From assembly GCA_963823755.1 (NCBI GenBank), contig CAWGMP010000017.1:806001-870000 (forward strand): 64,000 nt of DNA. Reading direction: 5' to 3'. Position 1 is the stretch's first letter. Each line of letters starts with the position of its first letter. Both the position numbers and the translations under genes were made by a program. The notes under the pieces are model-generated. The model had not been told where the DNA came from. It saw nothing but the letters and a program-made list of their open reading frames with translations, and did not search any database. This document shows positions 18,667 to 27,520 of the stretch, in pieces. This DNA comes from GCA-003244245 sp963823755. GTDB taxonomy: Bacteria > Actinomycetota > Actinomycetes > Mycobacteriales > Pseudonocardiaceae.

Positions 18667-18714
18667 GCGTGGCGTGAACAGCGTGGCGGCGTGCGAGGCC
18701 CTACCATCAGGGCC

Positions 18715-18879
18715 ATGTCCCTCACTGTGACCCAAGCCGGCCTCCTCGCCGCCGAGCTGGAGGCCCGAGGTTTCCTGGCGGGTGTCGGGAAGTTCGTCCT
18801 GTTCGTGATCATTATCTTGGTCGTCATCGGGGGGCTGATCGGATTCACGGTGGCCCGCCGGTTCGGCGGTCGCAAGTAG
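18715..18879 (+). CDS. small single-pass membrane protein
   Basis: A 54-residue product. An amphipathic N-terminus (SLTVTQAGLLAAELEARGFL) is followed by one strong membrane helix (FVLFVIIILVVIGGLIGFTV) and a basic C-terminus (ARRFGGRK), giving an inside-positive C-terminus. ATG 18715 is used because no ribosome site precedes the earlier in-frame start. TACCAT about eight bases upstream suggests a very short or absent leader. Function unknown; composition and clear topology favour a real gene. Confidence 0.5.
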   Translation: MSLTVTQAGLLAAELEARGFLAGVGKFVLFVIIILVVIGGLIGFTVARRFGGRK

Positions 18880-19137
18880 TCAGGATCGGCTGGCGCGGCA
18901 CTGCGGGCCGTGGAAACCCGGTGAGCACGGAGAGGTCAGGTCCTCAGCCTTGCCCACCGGGTCGCTCGCGAGTCGCCGACGAGCACCTGACCGTTCGTCG
19001 GCCACGGTCGATCGGTTCGGCAGGAGTCAGGACTCCGCCGCCCAAAACCTGACCGTCACAGCATCAGACCGTCACCAAGTCCGGGCGGGGAGAACACCAC
19101 AATCCGACGTACAGAATGGGCCAGATACCGCAGGCCC

Positions 19138-19551
19138 CTATCCCGAGAACGAGGGGATCTTGCCGTTCTTCACCGCCTGGTGATCGGCTTCCCAGGCGTT
19201 CAGCACATTGAGCGGCAACCGCCCACGGTCACTGACATCATGGCCGTTCTGTTTGGCCCACTCGCGGATCGCCCGGAGCGTATCACGGTTGTAGCCACTG
19301 CGCGCGACACCACCGTTACCAGCTCCGCGACCCGTCACACGGTCGGCGCCACGAACGCCAGGGCGCTTCGCGCTGGTCTTGCGAGCCGCCGCGACGTAAC
19401 GGGCCAAGTTGTCACGAAGCTTGACGGCGTTGTCGTTCGCCAGGTCGATCTCGTAGGTGACGCCTTCGAGCGCGAACTCAACTGTTGAAATGTCTTCGGC
19501 TTCTTCGCCGGTGAGGTCGTCGATGAGAGTGACGATGGTCTTCTGAGCCAC
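19138..19551 (-). CDS. lsr2: Lsr2 family nucleoid-associated protein
   Basis: A 137-residue protein, somewhat longer than the ~110 residues of mycobacterial Lsr2. The N-terminal dimerisation domain is recognisable (AQKTIVTLIDDLTGEEAEDI, then VEFALEGVTYEIDL and NLARYVAAARK), as is the C-terminal DNA-binding domain ending in REWAKQNGHDVSDRGRLP. The AT-hook-like RGR is present. The linker is Gly/Arg-rich. GTG 19551 has AAGGAG upstream. Lsr2 binds AT-rich, often horizontally acquired DNA and silences it; the low-GC toxin island in this window would be a natural target, which is inference. Confidence 0.93.
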   Translation of the reverse strand: MAQKTIVTLIDDLTGEEAEDISTVEFALEGVTYEIDLANDNAVKLRDNLARYVAAARKTSAKRPGVRGADRVTGRGAGNGGVARSGYNRDTLRAIREWAKQNGHDVSDRGRLPLNVLNAWEADHQAVKNGKIPSFSG

Positions 19552-19723
19552 GGGTAGAGATTCTCCTTGTCGAGAAGAACGGCGTAGCACAACTGCCGTG
19601 TCGTGAACGCTGACCGCGATAAGATACACACTGCTCGGTGATGCCACTGGCGCGGCATGCCGAAAGCATCCGTTTCACACGCTGCGCCGCCCGGAACTCA
19701 GCAGTCGCAGGGCGCAGATCAGC

Positions 19724-20734
19724 TCAACCGGCGCGGCGTAAGCGCGCCACCTCAGCGAGCACGACACCGGCGGCAACCGACGCGTTGAGCGACTCGACCG
19801 GCCCTGCCATGGGTATCGACACCGCGGCGTCGCAGGTTTCCCGGACCAGCCGGGACAGCCCCCGCCCCTCCGAACCGAGAACGAGCACCAGTGGTTCGGT
19901 GGCCGAGAGAAAAGCGTCCAATGGCATTGAACCGCCGGCATCCAACCCGACAACCATCAAACCGGAGGCGGCGAAGTCTTTGAGCGTGCGCACCAGATTG
20001 GTGGCCCGGGCCACCGGCAGATGCGCGGCCGCACCCGCCGAAGTCCGCCAGGCCACTGCGGTCATCCCCGCGGAGCGTCGCTGCGGCACCACCAGCCCAT
20101 GCGCACCGAACGCGGCGGCGCTGCGGACCACGGCACCCAGGTTGCGGGGGTCGGTCACCCCGTCCAGCGCCACCAGCAGCGGTGGCGCCTGGGATTCGCG
20201 CGCCGTGGCGAGCACGTCCTCGGGAAACGCGTACGCATACGGCGGCACCTGCAGCGCCACCCCTTGGTGCAACGCACCCGCGGCCAGCCGATCGAGATCA
20301 GCCCTGGGCACCTCGAGAATGGACAGACCGACGTCGGCGGCCAGCCGTACGGACTCGCTGACCCGGTCGTCAAGATCCACCCCGATAGCGACGTACAGTG
20401 CGGTAGCCGGCACACCAGCGCGCAGGCACTCCAACACCGGGTTGCGACCGAGCACGGTCTCCCCCGGCTCGCTACCACTGCGGCGGCGAGCCGCAGCGGC
20501 CGGGCGGCGCCGGGCAGGTTGGTTCTGGGCGGGTTGGTTCTGGGCGGGTTGGTTCTGGGCAGGGTGGTTCTGGGCACCGTGGCGATGGGCTGGATGGCCC
20601 GACCGCAGTTCGGCGGGCGGCGTGGCGCCGCGACCGCGCAGTCCCTTCCGCTTCTGCCCGCCGGAACCGACGACAGCACCTTTCTTTGTACCCGGCTTGC
20701 GCATCGCGCCCCGGCGCTGGGAATTACCGGCCAT
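19724..20734 (-). CDS. rlmB: 23S rRNA (guanosine 2251-2'-O)-methyltransferase RlmB-like
   Basis: A 336-residue SpoU/TrmH-family 2'-O-methyltransferase. The N-terminal ~90 residues are a basic low-complexity extension with tandem AQNQP units. The substrate-binding domain starts at ETVLGRNPVLECLRAGVPAT. The SPOUT domain shows the motifs LVALDGVTDPRNLGAVVRSA, LVLGSEGRGLSRLVRETCD and SIPMAGPVESLNASVAAGVV. ATG 20734 (MAGNSQRRG) is used because it follows the stop of cysS by 5 bp with GAGGAG upstream; the earlier ATG lies inside cysS. It closes the carD-ispD-ispF-cysS-rlmB block typical of Actinobacteria. Confidence 0.92.
   Translation of the reverse strand: MAGNSQRRGAMRKPGTKKGAVVGSGGQKRKGLRGRGATPPAELRSGHPAHRHGAQNHPAQNQPAQNQPAQNQPARRRPAAAARRRSGSEPGETVLGRNPVLECLRAGVPATALYVAIGVDLDDRVSESVRLAADVGLSILEVPRADLDRLAAGALHQGVALQVPPYAYAFPEDVLATARESQAPPLLVALDGVTDPRNLGAVVRSAAAFGAHGLVVPQRRSAGMTAVAWRTSAGAAAHLPVARATNLVRTLKDFAASGLMVVGLDAGGSMPLDAFLSATEPLVLVLGSEGRGLSRLVRETCDAAVSIPMAGPVESLNASVAAGVVLAEVARLRRAG
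20515..20578. repeat. four tandem 15-bp repeats inside rlmB
   Basis: About four copies of GGTTGGTTCTGGGCG (last copies slightly diverged) encode repeated AQNQP in the disordered N-terminal extension of RlmB. They are in-frame and probably variable in number. Confidence 0.75.
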
Positions 20735-20739
20735 GAACC

Positions 20740-22128
20740 TCAGCTCCTCTCGACCGTCCACACCGGACCGTCGGGGGTGTCCTCGACGGCGATCCCGGCC
20801 GCCAGCAGCTGATCACGCACCGCGTCAGCGGTCGCGTAGTCACGGCGGTTGCGAGCCTCGGCACGCTCGCTGAGCAGCCGGTCCACCAAGGCGGCCAGGG
20901 CTGCCGAGGTGGCATCTGACCCCGACGCCGACCGCCATTGGTCGGCCAGCGGGTCCAGACCCAGCACGCCGGTCATCGCGCGCACCGAACCGGCCGCCGC
21001 CAACGCCGCCGTGTGGTCGCCGGCGTCCAGCGCCGCGTTACCCTCGCGCACGGTCGTGTGGATGGCGGCCAGCGCGGCCGGCGTGCCGAGGTCGTCGTCC
21101 ATTCCCTTGACGAAGTCGGCGCACCATAGGCCCGGCTCCGGTACCCCACAACGTTCCCGGACCCGATGCACGAACGACTCGATACGCTGGTAGGCGGCCA
21201 CCGCCTCGTTCAGCGCACCATCCGAGTACTCGACGGCGGACCGGTAGTGCGCGGCGATCAGGTAATAGCGCAGCTCCACTGCTCGTACCCGGCGCAGGGT
21301 GGCCGGGATGGACAGCGTGTTGCCCAGCGATTTGGACATCTTCTCCCCGGACAGCGTCACCCAGCCGTTGTGCAACCAATACCGGGCGAACCCGTCACCC
21401 GCGGCGCGGGACTGGGCCCATTCGTTCTCGTGGTGCGGAAAGACCAGGTCCAGCCCGCCGCCGTGGATGTCGAACTCCGGGCCGAGGTAGGTGGTAGCCA
21501 TCGCCGAGCACTCCAGGTGCCATCCGGGGCGTCCCGGCCCCCACGGTGTGAGCCAGGACGGCTCGCCGGGTTTGGCGCCCTTCCACAGCGTGAAATCCCG
21601 GACGTCGCGCTTGCCCGGTGCGGCGGATTCACCCTGGCAGACCTCGTCGAGACGCTGCCCCGACAGTGATCCGTAACCGTCGATGGTGGCCACGGCGAAA
21701 TAGACATCGCCCCCGGCGGCGTAGGCGTGCCCCCGTTCGATCAACCGCGCCATCAGCTCCACCATCTGCGGAACATGGCCGGTGGCGCGGGGCAACACCG
21801 ACGGCGGCAGGCAGCCCAGCGCCGTATAGGCGTCCTCGAACGCTCGTTCGTGGGTGTAGGCCCACTCCCACCACGGCCGCCCCGCCTCGGCCGCCTTGGC
21901 GAGAATCTTGTCGTCGATGTCGGTGACATTGCGCACCAGCAGTACGTCGTGACCGCCAGCCATCAGCCAACGGCGCAGCACGTCGTAGTTCAACGCCGAC
22001 CGCACGTGCCCGATATGCGGGACGCCCTGCACGGTGGCACCACAGACATAGATCGACGCCGTGCGAGGTCGCAGCGGGACGAACTCACGCAGACTGCGCG
22101 TCGCGGTGTCATACAGATGCAGGCTCAC
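20740..22128 (-). CDS. cysS: cysteinyl-tRNA synthetase
   Basis: A 462-residue class I aminoacyl-tRNA synthetase. The zinc-site cysteine and the HIGH-type motif appear in YVCGATVQGVPHIGHVRSAL. WHLECSAMA and the DIHGGGLDLVFPHHENE zinc/cysteine-binding region are present. The KMSKS motif is exact (GEKMSKSLGNTL). GTG 22128 (SLHLYDTATRS) gives the normal N-terminus; the upstream in-frame extension has no support. The gene lies 58 bp downstream of ispF and 5 bp upstream of rlmB on the same strand. The sequence resembles ordinary CysS rather than the mycothiol ligase MshC. Confidence 0.96.
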   Translation of the reverse strand: MSLHLYDTATRSLREFVPLRPRTASIYVCGATVQGVPHIGHVRSALNYDVLRRWLMAGGHDVLLVRNVTDIDDKILAKAAEAGRPWWEWAYTHERAFEDAYTALGCLPPSVLPRATGHVPQMVELMARLIERGHAYAAGGDVYFAVATIDGYGSLSGQRLDEVCQGESAAPGKRDVRDFTLWKGAKPGEPSWLTPWGPGRPGWHLECSAMATTYLGPEFDIHGGGLDLVFPHHENEWAQSRAAGDGFARYWLHNGWVTLSGEKMSKSLGNTLSIPATLRRVRAVELRYYLIAAHYRSAVEYSDGALNEAVAAYQRIESFVHRVRERCGVPEPGLWCADFVKGMDDDLGTPAALAAIHTTVREGNAALDAGDHTAALAAAGSVRAMTGVLGLDPLADQWRSASGSDATSAALAALVDRLLSERAEARNRRDYATADAVRDQLLAAGIAVEDTPDGPVWTVERS

Positions 22129-22186
22129 GGGGTGATGGTACGGGGCTGTAGCCCCGCATCGATTACCCCTGCGGACGGGTGGCGAG

Positions 22187-22651
22187 TTACCCACCCACGA
22201 GCAGCACCGTCGCCACCGCGGCGACGCCCTCGCCGCGGCCGGTCAGCCCCAGACCGTCGGTGGTGGTGCCGGACACCGAGATCAGGCCGCCTAAAGCGTG
22301 GGACAGCACCCGCTGCGCCTCGTCCCGGCGGGTGCCCACTCGCGGCGCATTGCCGATCACCTGCACCACGCCGTTGCCCACCGTCCAGCCCTGGATGGCC
22401 AGCCTGCGGCGCACCTCGGAGAGCAGCTCGGCGCCATGCGCCCCGGCCCACCGCTGATCGTCGGTGCCGAACACCGCGCCCAGGTCACCCAGGCCGGCAG
22501 CGGACAGCGCAGCGTCGCACAATGCGTGCGCGGCGACGTCACCGTCGGAGTGCCCAGCGCAACCCGGCAGCCCGGGCCAGTGCAGCCCGGCGATCCAGCA
22601 GTCCCGGCCAGGCTGCACCGGGTGCACGTCAGTGCCGATGCCGACCCTCAT
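22187..22651 (-). CDS. ispF: 2-C-methyl-D-erythritol 2,4-cyclodiphosphate synthase
   Basis: A 154-residue protein of the usual IspF length. It shows the metal-binding D-x-H at the N-terminus (GIGTDVHPV), the GHSDGDVAAHALCDA active-site loop, and the C-terminal GLGLTGRGEGVAAVATVLL segment. It makes the cyclodiphosphate intermediate of the non-mevalonate (MEP) isoprenoid pathway. Its start overlaps the stop of ispD by four bases, so translation of the two consecutive MEP enzymes is coupled. Confidence 0.96.
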   Translation of the reverse strand: MRVGIGTDVHPVQPGRDCWIAGLHWPGLPGCAGHSDGDVAAHALCDAALSAAGLGDLGAVFGTDDQRWAGAHGAELLSEVRRRLAIQGWTVGNGVVQVIGNAPRVGTRRDEAQRVLSHALGGLISVSGTTTDGLGLTGRGEGVAAVATVLLVGG

Positions 22652-23355
22652 GACCGACCGGCGCCTTTCGCGGCCACCACCTCAGCGACGACGAGATCGA
22701 ACGGACTGGTGATCTTGAAGGCATGCGGGTGCCCCGGCACCGTGGTCACGGTCACCCCGAGCGCCTCGACGAGCCCGGCGTCGTCGGTCACCGGCCCGGA
22801 TGGCGCCTGGTGGGCCTGCCTCAGCAGGTGCCCGGCGAAGCCTTGCGGAGTTTGCACCACCCGTAAGTCCGCCCTGTCCACGGTGCCCACGACGCAGCCC
22901 TCCGGGTCGACCTGCTTGATCGTGTCGATCATCGGCAGGACCGGAACCACCGCCTGTTGCCCGTCCTGCACCGCGCGGACCACGGCCTGGATCACGCTGA
23001 CCGGGGTGAGGCAGCGGGCGGCATCGTGCACCAACACCACCTCGGAGTCGGGGACGCTGTTCAGGGCTGCCCGGACCGAGTCGCAGCGGTGCGCTCCGCC
23101 GGTGACGATCCGCACCCGGTTCCCGGCCTCGGCCACGGCGGCTTGCGCCTGATCGTGATACTGCGCACCGACCGCAACCACCACAGTGTCGACGCAGTCC
23201 GATGCGAGCAACCCCTGCACGCAGTGCCAGAGCAACGGGCGGCCGAGCAACGGAACAAAAGCCTTGGGCATCCCGGCTGCCAGCCGAAGGCCCTGCCCCG
23301 CAGCTGGCACCAGTGCCACAACCCGGCGAGCCGGGGCGCTGATGCGCGACGTCAT
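22648..23355 (-). CDS. ispD: 2-C-methyl-D-erythritol 4-phosphate cytidylyltransferase
   Basis: A 235-residue nucleotidyltransferase. The CTP-binding loop is VALVPAAGQGLRLAAGMPKA, the substrate region is VLVHDAARCLTP, and the C-terminal part has DDAGLVEALG and an HAFKITSPFDL end. It activates methylerythritol phosphate with CTP in the MEP pathway. Length and motif order are normal. It overlaps ispF by 4 bp and lies 99 bp downstream of carD, the arrangement seen in mycobacteria and relatives. Confidence 0.95.
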   Translation of the reverse strand: MTSRISAPARRVVALVPAAGQGLRLAAGMPKAFVPLLGRPLLWHCVQGLLASDCVDTVVVAVGAQYHDQAQAAVAEAGNRVRIVTGGAHRCDSVRAALNSVPDSEVVLVHDAARCLTPVSVIQAVVRAVQDGQQAVVPVLPMIDTIKQVDPEGCVVGTVDRADLRVVQTPQGFAGHLLRQAHQAPSGPVTDDAGLVEALGVTVTTVPGHPHAFKITSPFDLVVAEVVAAKGAGRS

Positions 23356-23454
23356 CAGGTGACCGGGACTCGGAAAGCCCCGGCTCGGGAAACCCTGGTG
23401 GCTCGGCGAACTCTGGTTCAGGAGATTGCTTGGTTTATAGCGGGTTGTCGACCG

Positions 23455-23943
23455 TTATGACGCTGCGGCGAGGACTTCGTCGAGCAAGACCTCGGCGTTG
23501 TCCTCGTTGGTGCCTTCGGCGAGCGCGAGCTCACTCACCAGGATCTGCCGGGCTTTCGCAAGCATGCGCTTCTCCCCAGCCGACAGACCGCGATCGCGCT
23601 CGCGACGCCAGAGATCCCGGACCACTTCCGCCACCTTGTTGACGTCGCCAGAGGCGAGCTTCTCCAAGTTGGCCTTGTAACGTCTCGACCAGTTCGTCGG
23701 CTCCTCGGTATGCGGAGCACGCAGCACCTCGAAAACCCGATCGAGACCTTCTTGACCGACCACGTCCCGGACACCGACGAATTCGGCGTTGGCAGCGGGA
23801 ACGCGGACCGTAAGATCACCTTGAGCAACCTTGAGGACGAGGTATTTCTTCTCCTCACCCTTGATCACTCGAGTTTCGATGGCCTCGATGAGAGCGGCAC
23901 CGTGATGCGGGTAGACGACGGTCTCTCCGACCTTGAAAACCAT
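23455..23943 (-). CDS. carD: CarD-family RNA polymerase-binding regulator
   Basis: A 162-residue protein that matches mycobacterial CarD along its length. The N-terminal RNAP-interaction domain (FKVGETVVYPHHGAALIEAI) is followed by a helical DNA-contacting domain with the conserved Trp in NWSRRYKANLEKLASGDVNK and the GLSAGEKRMLAKARQILVSE stretch. CarD stabilises open complexes at rRNA and many other promoters. It heads the minus-strand block carD-ispD-ispF-cysS-rlmB. Confidence 0.95.
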   Translation of the reverse strand: MVFKVGETVVYPHHGAALIEAIETRVIKGEEKKYLVLKVAQGDLTVRVPAANAEFVGVRDVVGQEGLDRVFEVLRAPHTEEPTNWSRRYKANLEKLASGDVNKVAEVVRDLWRRERDRGLSAGEKRMLAKARQILVSELALAEGTNEDNAEVLLDEVLAAAS

Positions 23944-24153
23944 GTGTCCTCTGCCCCTTTCGCTGTATCCAGGTTACCACGCCCAGGAATCGTGGTGCGC
24001 GGGGCATCTACAGCGTCATCGCAGGTCAGGGGTCCGGCAACGGACCAACGTCGCGCAACGTGGTGCTCCCGCAGCTCAAGCTCACTCCACTATGGACCTG
24101 CATTGGCAGGCCGGGTGCGCCGAGGCGCTGGGCCAGTCGGATACGCTTGGATC

Positions 24154-24675
24154 ATGCGGGCCTCTCTCTCTATCGCAGCTCGCATCGTGGCCTGCTGCGC
24201 CGTCGCGCTGGCGCTGGTCGGCTGCGGTGCGGGCCAGATCACCCAGACCGATCACCAGGTGGCCGCCGTCGATGGAGCGTTCGGCAACGTCGGAGTCGGA
24301 AATGCCATCGCACTGCGCAACGTGTTCATCCCCTACCCGCAGGATCACCATGGCACCTACCCCGCCGGGTCGACCGTGCCGGTGATGCTCACGATCATCA
24401 ACCAGGGCAACAGCAGCGACGAGCTACTCACCGTGACCAGCCCGGTGGCCAGCCAGGTACAGGTGTCGGGCACTACGCAGATCCCGCCCGGGATGACGAT
24501 CACCAGCACGGCCGGTTCAGCCACGCCCACCAGCCCGTTGGTCGTCGGGGAACTGCGCATCGCGCTCACCACCGACCGGCTGCTGCGCGCCGGGCTGGAC
24601 ACCCCGTTGACATTCCAGTTCCGCAACGCCGGCAAGCGGACCCTCCCCGTCCCCATGGCACCCCCCCCGACCTAG
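24154..24675 (+). CDS. LpqE-like lipoprotein
   Basis: A 173-residue predicted lipoprotein. The signal peptide ends in a lipobox (ALALVGCG), with lipidation expected on the Cys at about residue 22. The mature part is an Ig-like/PCu(A)C-type beta domain (IALRNVFIPYPQ, VPVMLTIINQGNSSDELLTV). Position between carD and radA matches mycobacterial lpqE. I do not see the clustered Met/His copper ligands of true copper chaperones. A TACGCT hexamer seven bases before ATG 24154 suggests a leaderless or short-leader transcript. The identification rests on synteny plus general features. Confidence 0.7.
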   Translation: MRASLSIAARIVACCAVALALVGCGAGQITQTDHQVAAVDGAFGNVGVGNAIALRNVFIPYPQDHHGTYPAGSTVPVMLTIINQGNSSDELLTVTSPVASQVQVSGTTQIPPGMTITSTAGSATPTSPLVVGELRIALTTDRLLRAGLDTPLTFQFRNAGKRTLPVPMAPPPT

Positions 24676-24704
24676 TCACGCACCCCGTCGTTGTCGGTGG
24701 GTTT

Positions 24705-24768
24705 CCCGATATGTCTCCATGTCGGGGTCAGTGTCGGCGTTTTCACCCCGATATCTCTCCATGTCGGG
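24705..24768. promoter_or_regulatory. two 22-bp imperfect palindromes before radA
   Basis: CCCGATATGTCTCCATGTCG (continuing GG) at 24705-24726 and the same unit with one change at 24747-24768 are spaced 42 bp apart, about four helical turns. Each is an imperfect palindrome (CCCGATATG with CATGTCGGG). They may be paired operators between the lpqE-like gene and radA. Confidence 0.5.
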
Positions 24769-24815
24769 CCCGGTTAGGGGCATGGTGTCGGGGTGGAGGG
24801 ATAGCGTTCGCGGGC

Positions 24816-26177
24816 ATGGTGAGATCTCCAGCGAACGTGCGGGGCACGCATCGCTGCGCCGACTGCGGCCATGCGGTCGCCAAGTGGGTGGGCCGCTGCC
24901 CGGAGTGCCAGACCTGGGGCAGCGTGGTCGCGACCGATCCGCGACCGGTGACGGCGGTCGCGGCCGGCGCGCCCGCGGCCCCCGCACGACCGATCTCCCA
25001 GATCGACCTGCACTCCGCACAGGCCACCGCCACTGGCGTGGCCGAACTGGATCGAGTACTCGGGGGCGGTCTGGTACCCGGCGCGGTGGTGCTGCTGGCC
25101 GGCGAACCCGGGGTAGGCAAGTCCACCCTGCTGCTGGAGGTCGCGCGCTGCTGCGCGATGGCCGGTCGGCGCGCACTCTACGTGACCGGCGAGGAGTCCG
25201 CAGGCCAGGTCCGGTTGCGGGCACAGCGCACCGGCGCACTGCACGATGAGCTGTTCCTCGCCGCCGAGTCCGACCTCGCCGCCGTGCTCGGGCACCTCGA
25301 CGTCGTCGACCCAGAGCTGCTGATCGTCGACTCGGTACAGACCATGTCCTACGCCGGCGTCGAGGGCAGCCCAGGCGGGGTGTCCCAGGTCCGCGCCGTG
25401 GCCAGCGCGTTGATCAGCACCGCCAAGCAGCGTGGACTACCGGTGGTGCTGGTCGGGCACGTCACCAAGGACGGGACGGTGGCCGGACCCCGGGTGCTGG
25501 AGCACCTGGTCGACGTGGTGCTGCAGTTCGACGGCGACCGGCACTCCACGCTGCGGATGGTTCGCGGGATCAAGAACAGGTTCGGCGCCGCCGACGAGGT
25601 CGGTTGCTTCGAGCTCACCGACGACGGCATCGTCGGCTTGCCCGACCCGTCGGGGCTGTTTCTCAGCCACCGCGACGGTGCGGTGCCCGGGACTGCGGTG
25701 ACGGTCGTGGTGGAGGGCAAACGGCCGCTACTGGGCGAGGTCCAGGCACTGGTCGCGGAGTCGGCACTGGCCAACCCACGCCGCGCGGTGAGCGGCTTGG
25801 ACTCATCTCGGGTGGCGATGATCCTGGCGGTCATCGAGCGCCGCGGGGGCGTGCGGTTGGCGGGGTCGGATGTGTACACCGCGACGGTGGGCGGGATGCG
25901 GGTGGTGGAACCGGCGGCCGATCTCGCCGTCGCCCTCGCGGTCGCATCGGCGGTCGGTGACCTGTTGCTGCCCCCGCACACGGTGGCGATCGGGGAAGTC
26001 GGGCTGGCCGGCGAGGTCCGGCAGGTGACCGGGCTGCGCCGGCGCCTGGCCGAAGCCGCCCGACTCGGCTTCCGTCACGCACTCGTGCCTGCGGACGGCG
26101 ATGGTGCGCCGCCGCCCGGGATGCGCCTGCACGAGGTGGCCGACTTGGGCGCGGCGCTCCGCTGGCTGAATCCATGA
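24816..26177 (+). CDS. radA: DNA repair protein RadA (Sms)
   Basis: A 453-residue protein with all RadA parts in order: an N-terminal zinc finger (CADCGHAVAKWVGRCPEC), a RecA-like ATPase with Walker A (GEPGVGKST) and Walker B-like LLIVDSVQT, the RadA-specific KNRFG motif (IKNRFGAADEV), and a Lon-protease-like C-terminal domain (DVYTATVGGMRVVEPAADLA, and VAIGEVGLAGEVRQVTGL). RadA is a helicase/branch-migration factor in recombination repair. ATG 24816 gives the zinc finger at the expected place. In mycobacteria disA follows radA; here no disA is seen and a P450 gene is convergent. Confidence 0.95.
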   Translation: MVRSPANVRGTHRCADCGHAVAKWVGRCPECQTWGSVVATDPRPVTAVAAGAPAAPARPISQIDLHSAQATATGVAELDRVLGGGLVPGAVVLLAGEPGVGKSTLLLEVARCCAMAGRRALYVTGEESAGQVRLRAQRTGALHDELFLAAESDLAAVLGHLDVVDPELLIVDSVQTMSYAGVEGSPGGVSQVRAVASALISTAKQRGLPVVLVGHVTKDGTVAGPRVLEHLVDVVLQFDGDRHSTLRMVRGIKNRFGAADEVGCFELTDDGIVGLPDPSGLFLSHRDGAVPGTAVTVVVEGKRPLLGEVQALVAESALANPRRAVSGLDSSRVAMILAVIERRGGVRLAGSDVYTATVGGMRVVEPAADLAVALAVASAVGDLLLPPHTVAIGEVGLAGEVRQVTGLRRRLAEAARLGFRHALVPADGDGAPPPGMRLHEVADLGAALRWLNP

Positions 26178-26311
26178 TGGTGGTCGGTGAGGGTTGGCGG
26201 CAGCAGCTGTACCGCGAGCTACCTGAGGTCGACAAAGCAACGTGGGACGTGCTCACCGGTTCGAGCTGAGGGGCCACCTGGGAGGCGGGGTGGTCTGCCC
26301 GGTATCGGGGT

Positions 26312-27520
26312 TCAGGCCATCCTGCCGGTGGGGGACCAGGTCAGGGGCAGCGATGTCAGGCTGCGGATGGTATGACTGGCCGACCAGGCCAGTTGCTGGT
26401 CGGCCGCGGCGAACTCGAGGTGGGGCAGGTGGCGCAGCAGCACCTCCAGCACAATGCGTAGTTGCACGCGCATGATCGAGGCGCCCAGGCAGTGATGAAT
26501 ACCGTAGCCGAAGGACAGGTGTTGATTCGGCCCTCGGGTGAGGTCGAGTCGGTCTGGGGTGCCGAATGCTGCCCGGTCTCGGCCGGTGAGACCGAAGCAG
26601 ACGGTTGCCGTTTGGCCGGCGCGCACCGCAAGCCCGGCGAGATCGACGTCAGAGCGGGCCTTGCGTGGCATGCCCAACGTGATCGACGGGCTGAACCGCA
26701 GCAGCTCCTCGACAGCACGCGGCAGCTCACAGGGGGAAGTTGCCAGCGCGAGCGCCTGGTCGGGGTAGTGAACCAGCCAGAGCGTGGCCAGAGCGATCTG
26801 GGCAGCGGCCAGGATGTGCCCGTCGAACAGGAGAGCGGAAGCCAGGCCGGTCAACTCCGTCTCGGTGAGCTGGTCTTGCTCGCGGGCGATCAGCAGCTCG
26901 CCCCACAGCCCGACGCCACTGTTGTGCCGCATGTGCATCAAGGCGTCGGTGACCACCTGGTGCAAGCCGATCTCGGCGTCGTAGACTTGCTGCGCCGTGC
27001 TGCCGGGACGCCCGGAACGGCGCAGCGACCAGCATCGAATGGGACCGCGGAACCCTTCAGGCACGCCCAGCAGGTCGCAGTGCACCGCGAAAGCGAACGG
27101 TGCGCAGAACGCCGACACCAGATCGACCGGCGGGCCGGCTTGCCGTATGTCGGCCACGAGGCCGAGCGCGCGGCGGCGAATGGTGGGCACCAACCGCCGG
27201 ACCGACGACGGGGAGAAGGCCCGGCCGACCAGACCACGAACCCAGGAATGCCGGGGCGGGTCCATCTCGGTGACCGACATCGCCGACGCTGGACCCACCG
27301 GAGGGTGTCCAGTGGCAGCTGCCCGGCTGAAACGCGGATGGATCAGGAGCCGGCGGGCCTGCTCGTAGCCCGTCACCACCAGCACCGGCTCACCATGCGA
27401 CGACGCCAGCACGGTCGGCCCAGCGGCCAGCGGGCCGGTGAGCATCTCCGGGCGCCGCGCCTGGAAGAAGGGGAGCCCACCGGCGCCCTCCACTACCCAT
27501 GCCACGTCCTGAGCACTCAC
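26312..27520 (-). CDS. cytochrome P450 with atypical I-helix
   Basis: A 402-residue P450 if translation starts at GTG 27520 (SAQDVAWVVEGAGGLPFF). The haem loop FGYGIHHCLGASIMRVQL, the E-x-x-R in VEELLRFSP and the PERF-equivalent region are intact. The I-helix reads LLFDGHILAAAQ where the usual motif is AGxET/ST: the acid and the conserved threonine used for oxygen activation are absent. That suggests a P450 acting on substrate-bound or carrier-bound intermediates, with peroxide, or on another reaction type. It is divergent from the glyA-sga-mcl-mtk operon and convergent with radA. No redox partner is adjacent. The exact start is uncertain. Confidence 0.88.
   Translation of the reverse strand: MSAQDVAWVVEGAGGLPFFQARRPEMLTGPLAAGPTVLASSHGEPVLVVTGYEQARRLLIHPRFSRAAATGHPPVGPASAMSVTEMDPPRHSWVRGLVGRAFSPSSVRRLVPTIRRRALGLVADIRQAGPPVDLVSAFCAPFAFAVHCDLLGVPEGFRGPIRCWSLRRSGRPGSTAQQVYDAEIGLHQVVTDALMHMRHNSGVGLWGELLIAREQDQLTETELTGLASALLFDGHILAAAQIALATLWLVHYPDQALALATSPCELPRAVEELLRFSPSITLGMPRKARSDVDLAGLAVRAGQTATVCFGLTGRDRAAFGTPDRLDLTRGPNQHLSFGYGIHHCLGASIMRVQLRIVLEVLLRHLPHLEFAAADQQLAWSASHTIRSLTSLPLTWSPTGRMA

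Noticed and set aside
19638..20873. 411-codon plus-strand open frame
   Set aside because: It lies antisense to rlmB and the end of cysS, which have complete family motifs; its translation is Ala/Arg/Ser low complexity typical of a high-GC shadow frame.
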